A DNA stretch of 64,000 nt. Origin: an uncultured Aquimarina sp. Lineage in GTDB: Bacteria > Bacteroidota > Bacteroidia > Flavobacteriales > Flavobacteriaceae. Below, piece after piece: positions 16,835 to 24,502 of this stretch (positions are counted from its first letter, which is position 1; every line of letters begins with the position of its first letter). Below the pieces are notes generated by a model, which was not told the DNA's origin, ran no database searches, and worked only from the letters and a program-made list of their open reading frames with translations. The stretch is taken from NCBI RefSeq assembly GCF_947492965.1, contig NZ_CANLOZ010000001.1, forward strand, positions 867,975-931,974. Direction: 5' to 3'. The position numbers and the translations under genes were made by a program.

Positions 16835-18493
16835 ATGAGATTACTTCATCTTATCATAGTATTAGTACTACTTATTAGTTGTAAACAAAAAGAAACTGTA
16901 GAAAAAGATATCCAACAAAATACAAGGCCGAATATTTTGTTTATCGCGATAGATGATCTTCGTCCAGAACTTGGGTGTTATGGATCTGATATTGCTATTA
17001 CACCAAATATAGACGCTTTAGCTGCTAATGGATTACGTTTTAATAAGGCGTATACACAACAGGCTATTTGCAGTCCTTCTAGAGCAAGTCTAATGACAGG
17101 CTCCAGACCAGAGACGATTGGTGTCATAGAAAATTATGCCTATTTCAGGGATTTAAATCCCAATATCGTTACGTTACCTCAGCATTTTAAAAACAACGGG
17201 TATGAAACTATTCAAATAGGTAAGATTTATCATAAACCATCATTTAGTGACGCTAAACTTTCTTGGAGTAAGGAACCTGCAACGGAAAGAATGAAGTTTA
17301 AAAGAGAAATAACACCTGGAGGTTTTGCACTTTTTGAAAACCAAAAAATGTATCAGGAAAACAAAGCTGATATGATTGCAAAATACGGTAAAGATGCTGC
17401 TAGTAAAGGTTTAGGAAAAGGACCTGCATATGAAAAAGCTGATGTTCCGGATTATTTTTATGAAGATGGGTATAATGCCTTATTAGCGACAGAAACCCTT
17501 GAGGAGTTGAAGGAAAAAAATCCGGATAAGCCTTTCTTTTTGGGAGTTGGTTTTAAAAAGCCTCACTTAGACTGGTTGGCTCCCAAAAAATATTGGGATA
17601 TGTATGACCCAGAAAAAATTAAACTTTCTGCACAGACTAAAGGTCCTGAAAATGGTGCAGAGATGGGATTACATCCATCATTCGAATTACGAGTGAGAAG
17701 TGGTATCCCTAAAAAAGGAAAGATTAATGACTCGTTAGCCCGAGTATTAAAGCATGCATATCTAAGTTCTGTTACCTATATCGACGCTCAAGTAGGTAAA
17801 GTAATTCAAACTTTAGAAGAACTAGGCTTAAGAGAAAACACTATTATTTTGCTATGGAGTGATCATGGATGGCATTTGGGAGAGATGGGAATTTGGGGTA
17901 AAGCTACCAATTATGAAATATCCACACGAGTTCCTATGATTATAAGTGCACCTAATATGCTAGATAGTAGTAAGGGGAGATCCACGGAAGCATTGGTAGA
18001 GTTAGTAGATATGTACCCCACCCTTGTGGAGTTAGCAGGTTTAGAAAATCCCGAACATCTAGAAGGACAGAGTTTTGTTCCACTAATAAATAATCCTAAC
18101 AGATCATGGAAAAAAGCAGCCTTTAGTCAGTTTCCTTCTCCAGCTTTACGAGAATGGGCTGCCAATCCACTATCGCAAGGTATGAGAGAAACATATTTTG
18201 GTCCTTTGATTATTGATGTAGAGGAACGTATTAAAAAACAACAAAAAGAAAAATGGGATAGAACACTATTTGAGCAGAATCTTATGGGGTATTCTATGAG
18301 AACTCAAAAGTACCGATTAATCGCATGGAAGGATTACAAGGACAAGAATAAAGCTCCAATATTCGTGGAATTGTATGATCATATAAATGATCCTGAAGAA
18401 ACCATGAATATCGCTATGGAAAACCCAGAAACTGTTTCAGTACTATTAAAGCAACTGGAAGCAGGGTGGAAAGGAAACCAAGCTAATGAATGA
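16835..18493 (+). CDS. S1-family sulfatase lipoprotein (iduronate-2-sulfatase-like, S1_7 type)
   Basis: A 552-residue sulfatase with a lipoprotein signal (LLISCKQK; lipobox Cys at residue ~16). RPNILFIAIDDLRPELGCYG supplies the metal-binding DD, and CSPSRASLMTG has Cys79 as the formylglycine precursor. IGKIYHKP replaces the more common GKWHxG, and LLWSDHGWHLGEMGIWGK is present. These features are those of iduronate-2-sulfatase-like S1_7 enzymes. Members of S1_7 occur in carrageenan loci, where desulfation of galactose-4-sulfate or anhydrogalactose-2-sulfate units has been reported; the exact position cut here is not known. It precedes, and is probably cotranscribed with, the formylglycine-generating enzyme gene. 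Confidence 0.9.
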   Translation: MRLLHLIIVLVLLISCKQKETVEKDIQQNTRPNILFIAIDDLRPELGCYGSDIAITPNIDALAANGLRFNKAYTQQAICSPSRASLMTGSRPETIGVIENYAYFRDLNPNIVTLPQHFKNNGYETIQIGKIYHKPSFSDAKLSWSKEPATERMKFKREITPGGFALFENQKMYQENKADMIAKYGKDAASKGLGKGPAYEKADVPDYFYEDGYNALLATETLEELKEKNPDKPFFLGVGFKKPHLDWLAPKKYWDMYDPEKIKLSAQTKGPENGAEMGLHPSFELRVRSGIPKKGKINDSLARVLKHAYLSSVTYIDAQVGKVIQTLEELGLRENTIILLWSDHGWHLGEMGIWGKATNYEISTRVPMIISAPNMLDSSKGRSTEALVELVDMYPTLVELAGLENPEHLEGQSFVPLINNPNRSWKKAAFSQFPSPALREWAANPLSQGMRETYFGPLIIDVEERIKKQQKEKWDRTLFEQNLMGYSMRTQKYRLIAWKDYKDKNKAPIFVELYDHINDPEETMNIAMENPETVSVLLKQLEAGWKGNQANE

Positions 18494-18582
18494 TGAAGGG
18501 TAAAAACATCGAACGAACATCTCTGATAATTTGAAATAGATCCATACATTTGAGAGCTAAATTGAAGTTTTGATATAGAAAT

Positions 18583-18699
18583 ATGAAACTACAATTGTTT
18601 GATATTCAAAAAATCAAATATGAAATAAACCATGATAATAAGGTAATATCCATAGAAATGATTATTGGTGAATTCCATCTGACAATTGAAGAAAAATAA
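18583..18699 (+). CDS. possible 38-residue small protein
   Basis: An open frame from ATG 18583 to TAA 18699 encodes a charged, strand-rich peptide beginning MKLQLFDIQKIKYEIN. It ends 11 bases before the formylglycine-generating enzyme start. No family is recognised. It might be a real small protein, a leader peptide or chance. Confidence 0.2.
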   Translation: MKLQLFDIQKIKYEINHDNKVISIEMIIGEFHLTIEEK

Positions 18700-18710
18700 A
18701 ATATAAACAG

Positions 18711-19856
18711 ATGAAATTGAAATTATTTTTTGGTCTAATATGTATGTCTCTTTTATTTGTGTGTCTTCAAACAAGCTGTAAAAGAAAGACAAAAGATTCT
18801 GATATAGACCGTTCTTCAGAGATAAAAAATCAAACAGATGATTATCAACTTCTAGATTTAATTACCGATTTGCCTGAAAATGTTACCATTCCTAAAGGAA
18901 TGAAGTGGATTCCTGGAGGAATTTTTTATCAAGGTGCGGTAGATAGCGATATAATGGCAATGAATCATGAAAAACCTAGACATAAAGTTGCTATACACAG
19001 TTTTTTTATGGATTCTGTAGAGGTTACTAATGGCCAATTTAAAAAGTTCGTCGAAGAAACTGGATATATAACACTTGCTGAACGATCAGTGGATTGGGAG
19101 GAATTGAAACTACAATTGCCTCCAAATACTCCAAAACCTCACGATTCTGTTTTACAGCCTGGTTCTCTAGTATTTAAAAAAACAAAATCATCCGTTACAA
19201 ATTTTAGGAATTATTCTCAATGGTGGTATTGGAAAATTGGAGCGAACTGGAAACATCCATCTGGTCCTGGGAGTTCTATAGATGGTAAAGACAAAAATCC
19301 GGTAGTACATATTGCATTAGAAGATGCACAAGCGTATTGCGAATGGGCGAACAGACGCTTACCTACAGAAGCTGAATGGGAGTATGCTGCGCGAGGTGGA
19401 AAGGAGAATATGATTTTTTTCTGGGGAAATGATAAATCAAAGTTAACAGCGTATGCAAATACTTGGACAGGAGAATTTCCTGTTTACAATGATCGTGCTG
19501 ATGGGGCAGAACATCTAATGGAAGTAGGGAAGTATCCTTCTAATGAATATGGTTTATATGATATGGCAGGGAATGTCTGGGAATGGACAGAAGATTGGTA
19601 TAATACTGAGTATTACAAGAGTTTTACCGATCAAGATCTTTCGATTAACCCAAAAGGAGCTATAAAACCTTTAAATCCTCCGAATCCCTATGCTTCTGAA
19701 AAAGTTATAAGAGGTGGATCTTTTCTATGTAGTGATTCCTATTGCGCTAGTTATAGATTATCAGCAAGAATGAATGCCGCTCCAGATTCTTCTACAGATC
19801 ACATAGGATTTAGAACTGTGATTAGTATAGATCAACTTTTGTCTGGAACAAATTAG
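18711..19856 (+). CDS. formylglycine-generating enzyme (sulfatase-modifying factor), lipoprotein
   Basis: A 381-residue FGE-sulfatase-domain protein with a lipoprotein signal (CLQTSCKRK). The FGE core runs from MKWIPGGIFYQGAVDSD (~64) through VEVTNGQFKKFVEETGY, RRLPTEAEWEYAARGG and EYGLYDMAGNVWEWTEDW to RGGSFLCSDSYC, where Cys340 and Cys345 match the catalytic copper-binding Cys pair of aerobic FGEs. It oxidises the Cys of CxPxR motifs in sulfatases to formylglycine. The export signal implies it works outside the cytoplasm, where the exported sulfatases reside. Its place directly behind one of the three S1 sulfatases supports this role. Confidence 0.93.
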   Translation: MKLKLFFGLICMSLLFVCLQTSCKRKTKDSDIDRSSEIKNQTDDYQLLDLITDLPENVTIPKGMKWIPGGIFYQGAVDSDIMAMNHEKPRHKVAIHSFFMDSVEVTNGQFKKFVEETGYITLAERSVDWEELKLQLPPNTPKPHDSVLQPGSLVFKKTKSSVTNFRNYSQWWYWKIGANWKHPSGPGSSIDGKDKNPVVHIALEDAQAYCEWANRRLPTEAEWEYAARGGKENMIFFWGNDKSKLTAYANTWTGEFPVYNDRADGAEHLMEVGKYPSNEYGLYDMAGNVWEWTEDWYNTEYYKSFTDQDLSINPKGAIKPLNPPNPYASEKVIRGGSFLCSDSYCASYRLSARMNAAPDSSTDHIGFRTVISIDQLLSGTN

Positions 19857-20287
19857 TAAAGTTCTATGTGGATATATCATAAAACACCTTACTAGAGCCA
19901 TTAATAGTTCTAGTTTTATTGACATTTTTATAACGTTTTTAATTGTTTTTTAACGGTTGAATTATCAACTTCTCAAAGAAAGATAAGATAGTGCTTGCTT
20001 GAGGTAAATGAATTTCATTAGCTGTAACATTTTTGAAATAATTTTACACAATAATTAATTGCAATGTCGACTTGCTCAAAATCTTATTTAACACAAACTT
20101 ATATTAACTAAAGTCGTAAGTACAGAAAAACTTTTCATAGCAAAGTGTAGAGAATGTACAATTCTTAACACTGATTACTTTCCTTGTTTATAAATAACAT
20201 TATTTAAAAACTAGATTTTCAAATTAATATAGATTTGAAGTGGACAATCTATGCTTTGTTTGAAGATTTGCGACACAAAATTTTGAA
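19857..20287. other. 431-bp gene-free interval upstream of the GH82 gene
   Basis: No coding sequence is seen. A weak hairpin (ACTAGA 19891-19896 / TCTAGT 19909-19914, followed by TTTT) may end the sulfatase/FGE transcript. A degenerate relative of the regulon operator (AGGTAAATGAAT at 20002 with TGTAAC 21 bp further) may control GH82, but it is too weak to list as a site. Confidence 0.4.
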
Positions 20288-21805
20288 ATGATGAATATCA
20301 AATCAATTATACAAAAAACTTGCTTTTTACTTATCTTTTTAGGACTCGCTAGCTGTTCATTTGATAATATAGAAGAATACGAATCTCAAGAAACTATTAG
20401 TCAAGATTTAGATGGAGATAAAAGTCCGCCAAATTTTAATTCAGGAAATTTTTATACACCTCCACCACCGAATATAAAAAGAGTGCGATTTGATGGTAGT
20501 ACGAGTGCAGAACTAAATCTTTTTATCAATCGAAATAAAAAAGATGGGGCAATTATAGAAATTCCACAGAACACTTATACTTGGGGTAAAGTTGTACTGA
20601 AATCCAATATACATTTAGAAATTGCTGCTGGCACCATTATTAAACCAGATATGAATAGGGGAGCTATTTTTAATATTGGAGCAAGTAAAAATGGTGCTCG
20701 TCTAGAGAATGTTAGTATCGTTGGTAAAGGAGGTCGATTTACCATAGATATGTGTGATGCTAGATTTACGAACCAATTTATAGCGGCAGCTCGAGTTGGG
20801 CGAGTAGACAATTTTAAATTATCTCGTTTTAATATTAAAGATCGTAGAAGTATTTTGAACTCAATTCTGATGATCCATGTTTCTGGTGCATCTGAAAGAA
20901 AACCTGGAGCTAAAAATGGAATCATTGAAAACATAAGTCAAACCGGTTCTCATACAGGTTATGGGTTAGTTCAGACCTACAATTGCAGTAATATATTATT
21001 TAAAAATCTTCGATGTGAAGGAGGAATTACATTACGATTAGAGACAGATGATAGATCCATGAAAAATGATGTTAAAAATGGAACAAAAGATGGTGGTGTG
21101 GAAGATATTTTTGCAGATGGTATTCATAATAGTAGAGGTTTGTCTTCTTTGATGTTGTCTCCTCATTTTGCACAAAATGGAAAAGTGAAGGCTAGACGAA
21201 TTACCAGTACAAGCTCTGGTTTTACTATTAGATATGACGAAGGAACACTAGCTATTTTTGATTCACAAAGAGCATTTCCTCTTACAGATGCAGGAAGAAC
21301 GCAGTTCCAAGATTTCGTAAAAGCTCAGTTTGCAGGATTTACCGGTAGAGCTTTTAGGGAAAATGCTTTTAAACGTAATAATGGCACACAATGGGCAGTG
21401 AATTTATCACCAGAAATTTTAGATTATCCTAATAGATCGGGTTATATCACCAGTCAAATAGGAAATTTGAAAGCTGGGAAGTTTGAAAATCCAACTGCAA
21501 GTAAAGTGGTAGCTAATTATGGAACCAAAGCTAAGCTAAAACAAAAGCACTTAAAGTTTGTTCCTTGCAATCAGTGGAATAAGATGACAGATCCAGGAGC
21601 CAGCTATGGGTTATTTAAAGGATTTGAATACATTGGTCCTTCTGCTGGAATAAGTATAGGTGATGGAGTGAGAATAACTGGACAGAAATGGAATAATTTT
21701 CCAGATGGATTTATTCAGAATGTAAATGATAGTACACAACCTAAATGTGCTAATAGCCCAAGTAGTATTCAAGCAGCTACAGGAAACTATCCAGATTGTA
21801 ATTAA
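20288..21805 (+). CDS. GH82 iota-carrageenase-like lipoprotein
   Basis: A 505-residue protein with a lipoprotein signal (LGLASCSFDN; Cys ~23) and a right-handed beta-helix fold. The stretch from TWGKVVLKSNIHLEIAAGTIIKPD through GYGLVQTYNCSNILFKNL to GGITLRLETDDRSMKND follows the Alteromonas iota-carrageenase closely. Glu252 and Asp254 of LETDD correspond to its general acid and base. SSLMLSPHFAQNGKVKA and the C-terminal YIGPSAGISI also fit. GH82 enzymes hydrolyse beta-1,4 bonds of iota-carrageenan with inversion. Being a lipoprotein, it probably sits on the cell surface or in the periplasm. It is a single-gene unit ending at a strong bidirectional terminator. Specificity for iota over hybrid carrageenans is inferred. 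Confidence 0.88.
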   Translation: MMNIKSIIQKTCFLLIFLGLASCSFDNIEEYESQETISQDLDGDKSPPNFNSGNFYTPPPPNIKRVRFDGSTSAELNLFINRNKKDGAIIEIPQNTYTWGKVVLKSNIHLEIAAGTIIKPDMNRGAIFNIGASKNGARLENVSIVGKGGRFTIDMCDARFTNQFIAAARVGRVDNFKLSRFNIKDRRSILNSILMIHVSGASERKPGAKNGIIENISQTGSHTGYGLVQTYNCSNILFKNLRCEGGITLRLETDDRSMKNDVKNGTKDGGVEDIFADGIHNSRGLSSLMLSPHFAQNGKVKARRITSTSSGFTIRYDEGTLAIFDSQRAFPLTDAGRTQFQDFVKAQFAGFTGRAFRENAFKRNNGTQWAVNLSPEILDYPNRSGYITSQIGNLKAGKFENPTASKVVANYGTKAKLKQKHLKFVPCNQWNKMTDPGASYGLFKGFEYIGPSAGISIGDGVRITGQKWNNFPDGFIQNVNDSTQPKCANSPSSIQAATGNYPDCN

Positions 21806-21826
21806 AGTAGAGTTTACGTAAATGAC

Positions 21827-21862
21827 AAAAAGGCTGTGTAAAAAATTTAGACAGCCTTTTTT
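21827..21862. terminator. bidirectional rho-independent terminator
   Basis: An 11-bp stem AAAAAGGCTGT / ACAGCCTTTTT with a 13-nt AT-rich loop and T/A tracts on both sides. It serves the GH82 gene (plus) and the convergent SusCD-led operon ending with the MFS gene (minus). Confidence 0.85.
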
Positions 21863-21925
21863 ATTACTGGAATATTCTGAACTATATCAAAAATACTTTC
21901 ATAAAACTTGAATAATAGAACAAGT

Positions 21926-23503
21926 TTAAGATGATGATGACTTTCTTTGCAGTTTACTATGAATTTCTTCTAAGGTCATATTTTTGGTTTCTGGTAAAAA
22001 TTTATAGAGAATAATCAAACCTATACATACGATAACGGCATAAAATATGAAGATGGTGCTAGCTCCCATATTGCTTAGTTGCCATGGAAAAAAGAATTGT
22101 ACTAACGCACTTACCGTGCTAGATACTAAAGCAAATAATGGTATTGCAATTCCACGCAAATGTATTGGGAAAATTTCTGAAAACAATACCCACATAATAG
22201 GACCAATCGAAAAATTGAAGGCAGCTACAAAACTTAAAATACCTAATAATATTAACAATACGTTTAAGTGTGCAGATTCTTTTAATAAACTACCCGAATT
22301 ATCACGTGCAGCAGCTACACCTATAACTTCTTTGATAGCTTCTTTGAATTCGATATCAGTAGTATATTCTTTTCCAATTAATACTTGTAATTTTTCTGCT
22401 TCGGGAATTTCACCCATTTTAGCTACAGACTCTTCTGTAATCGTATATGTTGCCTGATTAAAACCGTAAGCACACATTCCTAAACTTATGATGATCCAGA
22501 AGAGACCACCAATAACCAAAGGACGTCTTCCAATTCTATCAATTAACACCAATGAAAAAATGGTAGCTAATAACCCTATAACACCTAGCCATATAGCACT
22601 AGCAAATGCTCCGTCAGTTCCTAATCCAAGCTGCTCGAACATCGTAGAGGCATACGTCATAATCGCATTGATACCTGTGGACTGCTGCACTATGGCCAAA
22701 GTAAGACCAATGATCAAAATGACTCTCATAGGCTTACCAAAAATCTCTGATAATTGAGATCCTACAGATCTGTTTGTATTAGAAATAGCTACACTTTCTT
22801 TCATTTCAATAACATGACTTTCGATTTCTTCTGCTTGGTATACTTTTAATAAAGACTTTTTTGCTTCTTCGATTCTATTTTTATAAATCAACCAAGCAGG
22901 GCTTTTTGGAATTTTAAATAATAATACAAACCACAACAAGGCTGGGATAATTTCAATCCCTAGCATCCAACGCCATCCTGTTTCATTTAACTGTATGGTT
23001 TGTACCCATTCGGCGTCTGAAGACATTTGTTGTAAAATCCAATAATTGATAAAATATGCTGCAGAGAATCCTATTCCTATATTAATTTGTAGCATAGAGA
23101 CCAATTTACCTCTCTGATCTGCTGGTGCAATTTCTCCCATATACATGGATGCCAATGTTATGGAACTAAAGGCTAAACCTCCTAAAAATCGAGCTGCAAA
23201 AAGGGTAGTAAAAGAAGTTGCTAAAGCCGATCCAATAGCCGAGATGATATAAAGCAAGGCTATTATCTGTAAGGTAGTTTTTCTTCCGTATTTATTGCTA
23301 GACCATGCTGATAAGGGTAATGCAATTAACACTCCTAATCCAGGTCCAAAACCTATGGCGCCTATTTCCCATTCATTTAAATTAAATTCTGAAGTAATAA
23401 ACTTAAATCCTCCTGAGATAAGTGCTGCATCCAAACCAAACACAAATCCTCCTAATGCCACAATAGTCGCATAGATATAGGCATTCCTTTTTTGCTTATC
23501 CAT
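21926..23503 (-). CDS. MFS sugar porter (sugar:cation symporter)
   Basis: A 525-residue, 12-segment inner-membrane transporter of the sugar porter family. Signature stretches are GGFVFGLDAALISGG (TM1), SNKYGRKTT and DRIGRRPLVIGG (the repeated G-R-R loops), QQSTGINAIMTYA (TM7 sugar-binding region), IPKSPAWLI and the C-terminal FLPETKNMTLEEI. It would bring galactose, anhydrogalactose or a small carrageenan product into the cytoplasm. It lies 25 bases after the GH16 gene as the last gene of the susC-susD-GH-GH16 operon. An unusual ~60-residue insertion (TEESVAKMGEIPEAEKLQ...) lies between TM9 and TM10. Confidence 0.93.
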   Translation of the reverse strand: MDKQKRNAYIYATIVALGGFVFGLDAALISGGFKFITSEFNLNEWEIGAIGFGPGLGVLIALPLSAWSSNKYGRKTTLQIIALLYIISAIGSALATSFTTLFAARFLGGLAFSSITLASMYMGEIAPADQRGKLVSMLQINIGIGFSAAYFINYWILQQMSSDAEWVQTIQLNETGWRWMLGIEIIPALLWFVLLFKIPKSPAWLIYKNRIEEAKKSLLKVYQAEEIESHVIEMKESVAISNTNRSVGSQLSEIFGKPMRVILIIGLTLAIVQQSTGINAIMTYASTMFEQLGLGTDGAFASAIWLGVIGLLATIFSLVLIDRIGRRPLVIGGLFWIIISLGMCAYGFNQATYTITEESVAKMGEIPEAEKLQVLIGKEYTTDIEFKEAIKEVIGVAAARDNSGSLLKESAHLNVLLILLGILSFVAAFNFSIGPIMWVLFSEIFPIHLRGIAIPLFALVSSTVSALVQFFFPWQLSNMGASTIFIFYAVIVCIGLIILYKFLPETKNMTLEEIHSKLQRKSSSS

Positions 23504-23528
23504 AATTATCTTTTGTAAAAAGGTTTAT

Positions 23529-24497
23529 TTATCCTCGTTTTTGCCAAACGCGAACGTAATCTATTTTATAATCCACAATTCCGTCCTCTTTCTGATTTGC
23601 AGGACTGTTTGCTTCTAATTCTTCTTTACTTTTAGGATATCCATGCCAATGAAAAATCTCCATATCTAACCACAAATGTATAGGAACGGTAGCTACATAT
23701 CCTTTATAATTTTTATCAACTTCTCTATTGGCTATTGCCCAATCCGTTACTTGTGCTGCACTGACTTGGGAAATTAATTTCCCATCGACATAATAGGTAA
23801 TTCCTTTTTCATTCCATTCAAAACCATAGACATGAAAATCTTCAGCCATTCTAAAACCAAGATCTTTACGTTCTGTATAGGTAGGTTTTCCCTTTAGATG
23901 TTTCCAATCACGAATAGACCACCATAATTCACTATCTAGATGTTGTTTTTCTGGTCCAATTCCATCACCAAAGGACTCGAAAAAATCCATTTCTATCTTA
24001 TTACCTGTGGACCAAAATGCACTGGTAACCTGAGTATCTGCTGATTTACTCCGAATTTCAATATATCCGTATTTAAATTCTCGTCTACCAATAAAACAGG
24101 CGGTGGTAATATTTTCATAAGGCATGGGATCACCAAAAAAAGGAACTCGTATTTCATCACTAAAAGGGAAGTTAGGTTCCCATCGTATTTCAAGGTTTAA
24201 AATACCATCCTCTAAACGATAATTTCGACCAGAAAACTGTGAAGGAGCTCTTCCTTTCCAAACCTTTTTGTTGGGTTTGTCAGGGTGTTTATAAAATGGT
24301 TTTCCATCTTTAAACTTCCCTACGATATACCACTTTTCTTCGTCAATTTCCGTGTCGTTAAATTCATCACTTACCTCAGTATTTAATGACCAATTCCCCT
24401 TATTTTCCGAATCAGATAATGGAAATACAGTTTGATTTTGGGCATAAAAACTGTAAGTTAAACCTACCCATAAAACACTAAGTACTTTTGTTTTCAT
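23529..24497 (-). CDS. GH16 family secreted galactanase (carrageenan/furcellaran/porphyran type)
   Basis: A 322-residue single-domain GH16 protein with a signal peptide ending near FYAQNQ. The catalytic bulged motif is IEMDFFES (Glu169 nucleophile, Asp171, Glu174 acid/base), flanked by SAFWSTGNK and DFHVYGFEWNEKGITYYVDGK; the C-terminus VDYVRVW is usual for GH16. It is only distantly like the two kappa-carrageenase-like domains at 12-15 kb, so it likely attacks another galactan motif. The furcellaranase-like GH16_13 group and porphyranases are the closest candidates I can suggest, without proof. There is no T9SS or lipobox, so it is probably periplasmic or freely secreted. It sits in the susC/susD operon. 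Confidence 0.85.
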   Translation of the reverse strand: MKTKVLSVLWVGLTYSFYAQNQTVFPLSDSENKGNWSLNTEVSDEFNDTEIDEEKWYIVGKFKDGKPFYKHPDKPNKKVWKGRAPSQFSGRNYRLEDGILNLEIRWEPNFPFSDEIRVPFFGDPMPYENITTACFIGRREFKYGYIEIRSKSADTQVTSAFWSTGNKIEMDFFESFGDGIGPEKQHLDSELWWSIRDWKHLKGKPTYTERKDLGFRMAEDFHVYGFEWNEKGITYYVDGKLISQVSAAQVTDWAIANREVDKNYKGYVATVPIHLWLDMEIFHWHGYPKSKEELEANSPANQKEDGIVDYKIDYVRVWQKRG

Positions 24498-24502
24498 TGA
24501 TC

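Noticed and set aside
20002..20028. Possible fifth regulon operator upstream of the GH82 gene (AGGTAAATGAAT with TGTAAC 21 bp on)
   Set aside because: The first half fits at 11 of 13 positions, but the second half-site matches only 3 of 6. Too weak to call without a weight matrix.
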